DNA of 33,742 nt from JAWLFY01 sp041685355 (lineage in GTDB: Bacteria > Planctomycetota > Planctomycetia > Pirellulales > Pirellulaceae): NCBI GenBank assembly GCA_041685355.1, contig JAWLFY010000042.1, forward strand, positions 1-33,742, read 5' to 3'. Every line of letters starts with the position of its first letter. Position 1 is the first letter of the stretch. The notes below the pieces were generated by a model. It had not been told where the DNA came from and did not search any database. It saw nothing but the letters and a program-made list of their open reading frames with translations. The translations under genes were made by a program, and so were the position numbers. Positions 1 to 7,325 of this stretch are shown piece after piece.

Positions 1-42
1 TGCGGGATCGGTTCGGCTGCCTGCGGGACCGGTTCGGCTGCC
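1..42. repeat. 21-bp tandem repeat, two copies
   Basis: Two adjacent 21-bp copies (1-21 and 22-42) differ at one base. They lie inside the partial secreted-protein frame, immediately after the predicted signal-peptide cleavage region. The unit length keeps the reading frame. More copies may lie beyond the window edge. Confidence 0.7.
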
Positions 43-137
43 GGTGCCAGCAGGCTGACGGCGCCCAAAGCGGTCCCCAACGCCCAAGCGACCCGGTTCC
101 CGACTCGAGCCGATCGACTCGCCGTTCCTGCACACAT
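1..137 (-). CDS. Start of a secreted protein (partial, cut by window edge)
   Basis: An open frame on the minus strand begins with ATG at 137 and runs off the left edge. The first 45 residues look like a signal peptide: a basic start (TASRSARVGNR), a hydrophobic core (VAWALGTALGAVSLLA) and a probable cleavage site near APAAEP. The exported part then begins with a duplicated stretch (AEPVPQA, then AEPIPQ-type) encoded by two copies of a 21-bp tandem repeat. No family can be named from so little sequence. It lies downstream of mutS on the same strand, but a terminator-like hairpin separates them, so it is probably its own unit. Confidence 0.45.
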   Translation of the reverse strand, partial: MCAGTASRSARVGNRVAWALGTALGAVSLLAPAAEPVPQAAEPIP

Positions 138-323
138 CCGGTATTCCGTTCCAATCGGTTCCGGGTGACACGTCGAAGGAGTCCCCCCTCGCGACCCGAC
201 ACAGTCCACAAGCTCGTGCTTGCGCCATCATGGGCCAAGGTCATAAGCTCTGCATCCGTGAGACGGTACGACCCGTATGATCCTCACAGCTTGACATTCG
301 TCGTTTCGCAGCCGCCCGAATGA

Positions 324-346
324 GAAAAAATCGGTCCGTTCGGGCC
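324..346 (-). terminator. Possible intrinsic terminator after mutS
   Basis: Read on the minus strand about 30 nt after the mutS stop, a short GC stem (CGGCC...GACCG with one mismatch) is followed by a run of six T. The stem is short, so the call is moderate. It fits the end of the leftward mutS unit. Confidence 0.4.
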
Positions 347-376
347 GCTTCTCGGGATTGACTCCGCGAGGGATTC

Positions 377-3049
377 TCACGGCGATTTGGCGAGTTGTTC
401 TTTCGCCCGCTGAAGAAACTGCAGCGATTCCAGTGGCGTCATCGCGTCGAGATCGAGCGATTCGATCTCGCCCAACAACGGGTGGTCGGCAAACCCGAAC
501 AGCGTCAGCTGGTACGTCCCGTTGCCCGATCCGGCGGCCCCGTCCCGCGCCGGTGCCGTGATCGTCGGACGGTCGTACGCGTCCCGATGGTCCGCCTCCA
601 GCTGCGCGAGCACGTCCTTCGCCCGCTCGTTGACCGCCGCCGGGACCCCGGCCAGACGGGCGACGTGGATCCCATAGCTCTTGTCCGCCCCGCCCCGCAC
701 GATGCGGTGCAAAAACACGACCTCGTCGTTCCACTCTTTCACCGCGACGTTCAAGTTCGCCACCCGCGGCAGCGACTCTTCCAGCTGCGTCAACTCGTGG
801 TAGTGCGTCGCGAACAAGGTCCGACAACCGATCTGCTCGTGCAGGTACTCGGTGATCGCCCACGCCAACGAAAGGCCGTCGTAGGTGCTCGTCCCGCGGC
901 CGATTTCGTCCAAAATCACCAAGCTCTGCGGCGTCGCCGTGTTCAAGATCCGTGCCGTTTCGACCATCTCGACCATGAACGTGCTCTGCCCCCGACTCAA
1001 CTCGTCGCTCGCCCCGACCCGCGCGAAGATCCGGTCGGCGATCCCGACCTCGGCGCGTTCGGCGGGGACGAACGATCCGGCCTGCGCGAGCAACGTGATC
1101 AACGCCACCTGACGGATGTAGGTGCTCTTCCCGGCCATGTTCGGACCGGTGATCAACAAGATCATCCCGGCGTCCGGCGAGTGCACACAATCGTTGGGGA
1201 CGAATTCCCCCTGCGGCAGCGTGACGTCCAACACCGGGTGGCGTCCCCCTTCGATCCGCAGCACCGCCTCGTCGCTCAACTGCGGACGCACCCACCCCCG
1301 CGTCGCGGCGGTCTCGGCGAGCGACGCGAGCACGTCGAGCTCGGCCATCGCCGCCGCGACCTCCTGCAATACGCCCAGCTTCTCCTGCGTCTCCGACCGC
1401 AACGCTTGAAACAGATGCTGCTCGCGGATCGAAGCCTGGTCGTCCGCCGCCAACACCTTCTCCTCGTACTCCTTCAGCTCCGGCGTGATGTACCGCTCGC
1501 AGTTCTTCAGCGTTTGCTTGCGGATGAACGACGTCGGGATCTTCTCTTTGTGGGCGTTGGTGACCTCCAGGTAATACCCGAACACCTTGTTGTAGCCGAC
1601 CTTTAAATTCGGGATCCCGGTCTCCTCGGTCTGGCGCCGCTGGTACCCGGCGATCCATTCCTTGCCGCCACGGGCGAGCTCGCGAAGGTCGTCCAACTGG
1701 CCGTCAAAGCCGGGACGGATGAAGTTCCCGTCCGACGCCGCAAGCGGGCATTCATCGACGAGCGCCGATTCGAGAGCGTCGTGGAGCTCGGGACACGGAT
1801 CCAGACGCGAATCGATCGATCCCAATCGCTCCCCCTGAAACGCCTCGAGCCGCGTCTTTAGCGCGGGCAACCCCGCGAGCGTGCGGGCGATCTGTTGCAA
1901 GTCTCGCGGCCCCGCCCGCCCGGTCGCGACCCGGCCGAGCAACCGCGTCAGGTCGAACGTCTTTCCAAGCGTCTCCCGGATCTCCGCCCGCGGGCCAGCC
2001 GACCCGACGAGTTCCTCGACCGCCGCGTGACGTGACTCGATCGCCTCCCGATCGATCAGCGGCGCGGCGATCCGGTCGGCGAGCATCCGGGATCCCATCG
2101 GTGTACAAGTGCGGTCGATCACGTCGAGCAACGACCCCTCGCGGGACCCCGTCCGCAACGTCCGCGTGACCTCCAAGTTCCTCCGCGTCGACGCGTCGAT
2201 CTGCAGCACCGCCGTGCGGTGATGCGCCGCGAGCGAACGGAAATGCTCCAGCCCCACCCGCTGGGTCTCCTGCAAGTAGGTCAACACCGCGCCGGCCGCC
2301 CGGATCGCCGGGCCGTCCCCCTCCCCAAAACCGAAGCCTTCTAAGTTGTGCACCGAGAATTGCTTGCACAACGCTTCCCGCGACGCGTCCTCGGCGAACG
2401 TCCACGCCGGCCGCGACGTCCACGACCACGGCGCCGTCGTGTCCGGGTGAAACCCGCCGTCGTCCTCGCGGAACAGCACTTCCGCCGGCCCGATCCGGGC
2501 CAACTCGTCGTCCAGCCGTGACCGCGGAAACGTCCCCGCTTCGAACCGGCCGCTCGACAATTCGGCCCACGCTAACCCCACCCTCGGCTCGCCCTCGCCC
2601 CGATCGGCTCCCGATCCGTCGCCGCCCCCGGCCTTCGCACCCCCCCGCCGCTTCTCGTCGACGACCACGACCGCGGCGACGTAGTTCGCCTCGCGAGGGT
2701 CGAGCAGCCCGTCGTCGGTCAGCGTCCCGGCGCTGACGACCCGGGTGATCTCCCGCTTGACCAACCCCTTCGCCTGCTTCGGGTCCTCCATCTGCTCGCA
2801 CACCGCCGCCCGGTATCCGGCGTGGATCAACTTGTGCAGATAGCTGTCGAGCTGGTGGTGCGGGAACCCGGCCATCGCCGTCGGGTTCTCGCTCTCCTTG
2901 TCGCGGCTGGTCAACGTCAGCCCCAACACCCGCGCCGCGACCACCGCGTCGTCCAGGAACAGCTCGTAAAAATCGCCCATGCGAAACAGCAACAGCGCGT
3001 CGCCGCACGCCGCCTTCGCCTCGTGATATTGCCGCATCATCGGTGTCAT
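377..3049 (-). CDS. mutS: DNA mismatch repair protein MutS
   Basis: This is a full-length MutS of 890 residues, the mismatch-recognition ATPase that scans for base mismatches and small loops and recruits the repair machinery. The N-terminal domain holds the mismatch-contacting F-x-E motif (GDFYELF, Phe27-Glu29). The connector, lever and clamp regions follow. The ATPase domain has the Walker A motif GPNMAGKST at about residue 630 and the Walker B region LVILDEIGRGTSTYDG, followed by FATHYHEL. The open frame extends upstream of ATG 3049, but that extension is low-complexity and overlaps the neighbouring gene. The start MTPMMRQYHEAK matches the family, so it is chosen. It lies 56 bp after the NIPSNAP-family gene on the same strand and may share its transcript. 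A possible terminator follows. Confidence 0.97.
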   Translation of the reverse strand: MTPMMRQYHEAKAACGDALLLFRMGDFYELFLDDAVVAARVLGLTLTSRDKESENPTAMAGFPHHQLDSYLHKLIHAGYRAAVCEQMEDPKQAKGLVKREITRVVSAGTLTDDGLLDPREANYVAAVVVVDEKRRGGAKAGGGDGSGADRGEGEPRVGLAWAELSSGRFEAGTFPRSRLDDELARIGPAEVLFREDDGGFHPDTTAPWSWTSRPAWTFAEDASREALCKQFSVHNLEGFGFGEGDGPAIRAAGAVLTYLQETQRVGLEHFRSLAAHHRTAVLQIDASTRRNLEVTRTLRTGSREGSLLDVIDRTCTPMGSRMLADRIAAPLIDREAIESRHAAVEELVGSAGPRAEIRETLGKTFDLTRLLGRVATGRAGPRDLQQIARTLAGLPALKTRLEAFQGERLGSIDSRLDPCPELHDALESALVDECPLAASDGNFIRPGFDGQLDDLRELARGGKEWIAGYQRRQTEETGIPNLKVGYNKVFGYYLEVTNAHKEKIPTSFIRKQTLKNCERYITPELKEYEEKVLAADDQASIREQHLFQALRSETQEKLGVLQEVAAAMAELDVLASLAETAATRGWVRPQLSDEAVLRIEGGRHPVLDVTLPQGEFVPNDCVHSPDAGMILLITGPNMAGKSTYIRQVALITLLAQAGSFVPAERAEVGIADRIFARVGASDELSRGQSTFMVEMVETARILNTATPQSLVILDEIGRGTSTYDGLSLAWAITEYLHEQIGCRTLFATHYHELTQLEESLPRVANLNVAVKEWNDEVVFLHRIVRGGADKSYGIHVARLAGVPAAVNERAKDVLAQLEADHRDAYDRPTITAPARDGAAGSGNGTYQLTLFGFADHPLLGEIESLDLDAMTPLESLQFLQRAKEQLAKSP

Positions 3050-3105
3050 GGCTGCAATCGTAGCGAGCACCGGGCGGGCGCGACAGCCTTCACCGATCGG
3101 TCGGG

Positions 3106-3906
3106 CTACATCTGCGAATAGGGCTTCGCGGTCAGCACGAACTTGTCGATCCGGCTCACCGTGCCGGCGTACTTCGGCTCCTTGCTCAACACCTCCCAAT
3201 CGGGGTGCGAGCGAAACGCCTTCCAAGCCTCGCCACGCGACGCTTCGTCCGGATACACGGTCAAATACGTCAAACTCGGCATCTGAGGTCCGACGACGCA
3301 CTGGCCCAAAAAGATCGGCTGAATCCCGCAGTCGAGAAAGATCGGGACCTCGCCCGAGTTGAACATGTCGACCTTCAAATTCCCGAGCCGTTCGTTCGCG
3401 CTTTCGTAAACCCGCAACTCGTAAACCCGGTCGTCGTTCTCCAAGGTCCCCTCCGGAACGGCCGCCCGCTTCATGCAATCCATCGCGACCAATAACTCGC
3501 TACGGATTCGCTCGTACGGCGGGTCCTTCGGTCCGCGGTCGAGATACCCCTCCGCCGCTTTGGCGTATTCGGGGTCCGAATCGACCGCCGCGGCCGCCGC
3601 CGCCATCTGCGCCGGCGAGTCGTACGGAATCACCACCACGATCCGCGGGGCTGACTCGTCCGCCGGGGCGTTGCCGAACACGCCCACCGGGCCCACCCCG
3701 ACACGCGACAGCGTCGGCAACAAGGCGTCGCGAAGGTAGCCGTCGACCGCCGCCTCGTCCCCCGCTTCCCCAAGCAGATAAGTGCGAACCTCGTAAATCT
3801 GTCGAGACTCCTGGGCCGTCGCCTCGGAAAAACTCAACATCCCAGCACCCGAAAAGACGGCGGCAACGATCATCAACGGGAAATTCGATCGGCGGTGTGG
3901 CATCAT
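3106..3906 (-). CDS. Secreted NIPSNAP-family protein
   Basis: A 266-residue protein with an N-terminal signal peptide (basic start MMPHRRSNF, then LMIVAAVFSGAGMLSF, probable cleavage near ATAQ-ES). Two NIPSNAP-like ferredoxin-fold repeats follow. The first starts at IYEVRTYLLGEAGDE and the second at VYELRVYESANERLGNL. The C-terminal part has the usual HPDWEVLSK-type segment. NIPSNAP-type proteins of planctomycetes are often exported and have no settled biochemical role; the related dimeric alpha/beta barrel fold is shared with monooxygenases and dehalogenases. Two adjacent ATG codons (3906 and 3903) are both possible starts. The gene is followed by mutS on the same strand. Confidence 0.85.
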   Translation of the reverse strand: MMPHRRSNFPLMIVAAVFSGAGMLSFSEATAQESRQIYEVRTYLLGEAGDEAAVDGYLRDALLPTLSRVGVGPVGVFGNAPADESAPRIVVVIPYDSPAQMAAAAAAVDSDPEYAKAAEGYLDRGPKDPPYERIRSELLVAMDCMKRAAVPEGTLENDDRVYELRVYESANERLGNLKVDMFNSGEVPIFLDCGIQPIFLGQCVVGPQMPSLTYLTVYPDEASRGEAWKAFRSHPDWEVLSKEPKYAGTVSRIDKFVLTAKPYSQM

Positions 3907-3957
3907 GGGGCTCGCGATGTGCGTGGTTGGAGACGTGCGTGGGGGAACGGGGATCCT

Positions 3958-3985
3958 TCGTAGCGGAACGGGGCAAGCAGGCCGG
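3958..3985. repeat. Decayed copy of the GGAACGG...CCGG REP-like repeat
   Basis: The stretch TCGTAGCGGAACGG, then GGCAAGCAGGCCGG, matches the left half of the REP-like unit at 14287-14312 (CGTAGCGGAACGG...). The right half is degraded. It lies between the NIPSNAP and dockerin genes. Confidence 0.4.
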
Positions 3986-4006
3986 CCCGACCGCGACGGG
4001 GCCGAA

Positions 4007-6955
4007 TTATAGTCGAACCGTCGGGCCAAGTTGTTCCCCGCGGTCGGCACCGAGCGCGTCCGACACGTGACCGCCGGCAAGATCGGCATCGGGCTCGGGG
4101 GTCGCCTCGTCCGCCGAGTCGCCCCGTTCGGCCCCCGTCGAGGACATCCGCTCCGCCGGGGTGTACCAATCGGCCTCCCTCGCAAGCTCGCCGGTGACCT
4201 CCGCGCCGGGATCCGCCCGCCACGACCGACCCTTCGACCGGTCGTCCGGCTCTTGGCCGGTGTTCCGTCCCAACGTCAACATCCGAAACGCCTCGTCCGC
4301 CGCCCGTGGGTTCCCCGACGGCGGGGCCACCTCCACACGCCGCGGTTCGGCCGGCGGAGGCCCATCGTCGGCGAGCCGCTCCCCTTCGACCGACTCTCCC
4401 TCACCCGAGCCCCCTTCGCCCGAGCCCCCTTCGCCCGATGTCGTCCCGCCGTCCTGGCCTCGGCGATTCAGCTCGTTGACGACCAACAACGCGTCGAGCG
4501 AGGTCACCGACCCGTCGCTGTTGACGTCGTACCCGTATCCCGGGTCGCCGTAGCCGACCGGGCCGGGGCCGTAGGTGTTCAAGTAGTTGACGATCAACAA
4601 CGCGTCGAGCGCCGTGACGGCGCCGTCCCCGTTGACGTCGTACGGCAAGTCTTCGTTGTGATACGGCGTGGCGTTCTCGAGCACCTCGATCACGAACGTC
4701 GCCGCGCTCGGCTGGAAGACTTGGCCGACGTCTTGCGCCGTGATCTCGAGCTGGATCTCGGTCTGATCGACCCGCTCGACCCACACCCCGCCGGCGAGCT
4801 TGAGCGTCCCGCTGACAATCTCGAACCGGGGGTCGTCGACCGTCAGCGTCACCCCGCCGTTGGCCGCGACCCCGTCGACCAGTACCGATCCGACCTCGTC
4901 GCCAGGACGCAATTCCGTCACCGTGTCGTTCGCCAACTCGATCGTCTGGGGCCGCTCCGCGACGTCGATCACCAACACGACGAACTCTTGCGTGTAGCTG
5001 TCGCCGTACACCAGGTCGGTCGCGGTCAATTCGATCACGACCTCCGGTTCCCGCTCGAAATCGAGCGCCACGCCGTCGGCCAACCGCAACTCGCCGAACT
5101 CGATGACGAACCGGGGGTCGTCGGTCGTGATCTCGAAAAACGTGTGCTCGTCCTCCCGCCCCTCGACGACTAACTCCGCGATCACGTCGCCGGCGGCGTT
5201 CTCCGGGACCGTCCCTTCCGACGGGGTGATCCCCGTGATCGGGTCGGGCGCGGGCGTCACGGTGATCTCCAAGTCGACCGCGGTCCCCGCCCGGCCGTCG
5301 TGCAGCATCACGGGGATGGTGTCGGTCCCCACGAAGCCGGGAGTCGGAACATAAGTGATCTCGCCCGACGTCGTGACCGTCGCGGTCCCCTGCCCCGCCG
5401 CGCCGACTTGAACCAACACGATCGTGTTCGCGTCCGCATCGACCGCCCCGGCCAACCCGCCAGGCGCGTCGACCTGCAGCGACCCCCCTTCGAGCGTGCT
5501 CCAACTCGGGACCGAGTCGTACGACGGCGGCGTGTTCTCCCCCTCCACCCGCACGCCGAATCGGATCGCCGCCGGTGATTCGCCGCCTGCTACGACCACG
5601 CGATGTTCCGATACCGCCCGCAGCGACACGCGACCCATTCCGCTCGAACCGACCAACAACAGCGAATCGAGGTCGTCCGCCGCGAAGAGCCCGGCCGGGT
5701 TCCCGAACGCCGAGAACTCGACCGGGAATTGGGCCAGTGTCTCGCCGTCCACGAGATCGATCACCCGCACCGGTCCGGTCGCCGAGTCCGCTCCCGCAGC
5801 CAAAGACGCCGCGATCAAAAGTTCGCGTCCGCCGTCCAAAGCGACCGGGCCAGTCGCCGCGTCAAACTCATGCAGCGGCGCGAATCCGCCGTCGACATCC
5901 AACACGCTCACGCCGCCGCTCGCCCTCCGCGCCACGAGCAAACCCGAGGCGTCGTCGAACGCGACCAACCCCGTCATCCCAGGAATCGAAACCGGCGGTT
6001 CGGTGATCGCCGTTCCCGTCGGGTTGCTCCACAACGCCGCCTCGATCCCACCTTCCGATGGCCACGCGATCACGCTCCGCGGTCCCGACCGCGACGCGAG
6101 CACCGAAGCGTCGACGGGGACCACGACTCCGGTATCGGTCGCCTTCGGGACCGAGGACTCGGTGAACGTCGCATCGAGCTGATAAACCGAGGTCCCCTCC
6201 GATGTCCGCATCAGCAACACCCCGTGGCCTTCGTCACCCACCGCGACGTCGGTCCACGACTCGCCGCCGACATGGTCCGCCAACTGGACCGCGACCGCTT
6301 CCCGGATCGAGGGGTCGACCAACCACGCCTCGGCGGACGTCTCGTCGCCGCCGACGACCAACAACCGGCCGTCAGGAAGCGTGGCCATTCGCCTCAACTC
6401 GACGCCGAACTCGATCGGTTCCGACACGCCGCTGACAAGGTCGCTGACGAGCAACGCGTCGCGAGTCAGCGTCCACACCCCAGCGTCCGCGGAAGCCCCA
6501 GCGTCCGAGGAAGCCCCAGCGTCCGAGGAAGCCCCAGCGTCCGCGGAAATCGTCTGCAGCGGATCGCTGAGCGGGATCGTCACGCCGCTCGCCTCACCCC
6601 GCAGCGGATACGTCGGGGTCTGGGTCGAGGTGCCGTCGAATAGCCGCACCACGTGAGGACCGTCGCCGACGTCGTCAAAGCGAAAAACCCCGTCCCCGTC
6701 GGTCAACGAAATCGGTTCCCCCGAATCGAGCTGGCCGTTGTCGTCCGCATCCAGAAAGACCAAACGCTCGGGCAGCGCGACCGATGCGGTCTCTTCGGCC
6801 AACGGCCCGGGGTCGTCCGACACCACCCCGGTGATCGCCGCCAGCACGCGACGGTCGGTCAAGCGTTCGATCCGTAATCGACGCCGACGAGGGGCAAAAC
6901 GTCGCTTCCCGTCGCCGGATCGTCCGGATCCGAAAACTTGGTGTCGATGTTCCAT
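4007..6955 (-). CDS. Large surface protein with cadherin-like domains and a type I dockerin
   Basis: A 982-residue, acidic, probably exported protein. Residues 18-40 are arginine-rich and end in LRIERLTDRRVLAA, matching the LExLExRxLLA-type N-terminal signal of large planctomycete surface proteins. Residues 43-115 resemble an SdrD B-like domain (LDADDNGQLDSGEP, then GDGVFRFDDVGDG). A short Ala-Gly-Ser-Asp repeat follows at about 137-159, then a long beta-strand-rich region that may be a propeller. Next come cadherin-like domains (from about 470; VPENAAGDVIAELVV and an LDFERE motif). A dockerin I pair is at about 767-828, with two calcium loops (DVNGDGAVTALDALLIVN and DVNSDGSVTSLDALLVVN). The final 150 residues are a disordered Gly/Glu/Pro-rich tail. 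Its partner cohesin and role are unknown. It is divergent from the PSC1 gene. Confidence 0.88.
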   Translation of the reverse strand: MEHRHQVFGSGRSGDGKRRFAPRRRRLRIERLTDRRVLAAITGVVSDDPGPLAEETASVALPERLVFLDADDNGQLDSGEPISLTDGDGVFRFDDVGDGPHVVRLFDGTSTQTPTYPLRGEASGVTIPLSDPLQTISADAGASSDAGASSDAGASADAGVWTLTRDALLVSDLVSGVSEPIEFGVELRRMATLPDGRLLVVGGDETSAEAWLVDPSIREAVAVQLADHVGGESWTDVAVGDEGHGVLLMRTSEGTSVYQLDATFTESSVPKATDTGVVVPVDASVLASRSGPRSVIAWPSEGGIEAALWSNPTGTAITEPPVSIPGMTGLVAFDDASGLLVARRASGGVSVLDVDGGFAPLHEFDAATGPVALDGGRELLIAASLAAGADSATGPVRVIDLVDGETLAQFPVEFSAFGNPAGLFAADDLDSLLLVGSSGMGRVSLRAVSEHRVVVAGGESPAAIRFGVRVEGENTPPSYDSVPSWSTLEGGSLQVDAPGGLAGAVDADANTIVLVQVGAAGQGTATVTTSGEITYVPTPGFVGTDTIPVMLHDGRAGTAVDLEITVTPAPDPITGITPSEGTVPENAAGDVIAELVVEGREDEHTFFEITTDDPRFVIEFGELRLADGVALDFEREPEVVIELTATDLVYGDSYTQEFVVLVIDVAERPQTIELANDTVTELRPGDEVGSVLVDGVAANGGVTLTVDDPRFEIVSGTLKLAGGVWVERVDQTEIQLEITAQDVGQVFQPSAATFVIEVLENATPYHNEDLPYDVNGDGAVTALDALLIVNYLNTYGPGPVGYGDPGYGYDVNSDGSVTSLDALLVVNELNRRGQDGGTTSGEGGSGEGGSGEGESVEGERLADDGPPPAEPRRVEVAPPSGNPRAADEAFRMLTLGRNTGQEPDDRSKGRSWRADPGAEVTGELAREADWYTPAERMSSTGAERGDSADEATPEPDADLAGGHVSDALGADRGEQLGPTVRL
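4404..4439. repeat. 15-bp tandem repeat in the dockerin protein tail
   Basis: Two full 15-bp copies plus a partial copy encode Gly-Glu-Gly-Gly-Ser units in the disordered C-terminal tail of the dockerin protein. The unit length preserves the reading frame. Confidence 0.7.
6481..6550. repeat. 18-bp tandem repeat in the dockerin protein N-terminal region
   Basis: Nearly four 18-bp copies (starts at 6481, 6499, 6517 and 6535) differ at one base. They encode (Asp-Ala-Gly-Ala-Ser-Ser/Ala) units between the SdrD-like domain and the rest of the protein, probably a flexible linker. Confidence 0.8.
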
Positions 6956-7325
6956 GAGAAGAAAAAGCCGGCGTCGGGGATCGAGGGGAATGCGATCGGA
7001 CCAGGAGATTTCGGGCGAGGGGGGCTCGAAAAGCTCCCCTCAGTGTAAACGTCTCCCGACCCAACATGGACACACCCGCCCCAGGAAAGTTCCCCCCTCG
7101 GGTTGCCCCGAGAAAGCCACGGGGTGCCCCGCGAAAGCCACGGGTTGCCCCGCGAAAGCCACGGGGTGCCCCAGGGGCACCGGTGGCTCGCGACCTGGCG
7201 GTTCGAGTTCCCGCGATTCACGCCCCGATTCGTTCCAATCGGCTGCGTCGCGTCGTTATGATGGGGGCGTCCACCACCGGCAGCGCCATCCCCCAACCTC
7301 GAAGACTTGTCTGGCGGGTCATCCC
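6956..7325. other. Divergent intergenic region between dockerin and PSC1 genes
   Basis: These 370 bp separate two divergent genes and should hold both promoters, though I see no convincing -35/-10 or -24/-12 pair. The recognisable content is a 21-bp tandem repeat in the middle. No persuasive coding frame is present. Confidence 0.5.
7100..7172. repeat. 21-bp tandem repeat, about 3.5 copies, intergenic
   Basis: Copies start at 7100, 7121 and 7142, with a partial copy from 7163. Alternate copies carry GGGTTGCCCC or GGGGTGCCCC followed by CGCGAAAGCCAC, so the array may have grown by duplicating a 42-bp pair. It sits between divergent promoters. Confidence 0.8.

Noticed and set aside
228..1658. 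Long open frame overlapping mutS in another minus-strand frame
   Set aside because: It is arginine/glycine-rich with no recognisable domain and lies wholly over the MutS coding sequence, as expected for a GC-rich shadow frame.
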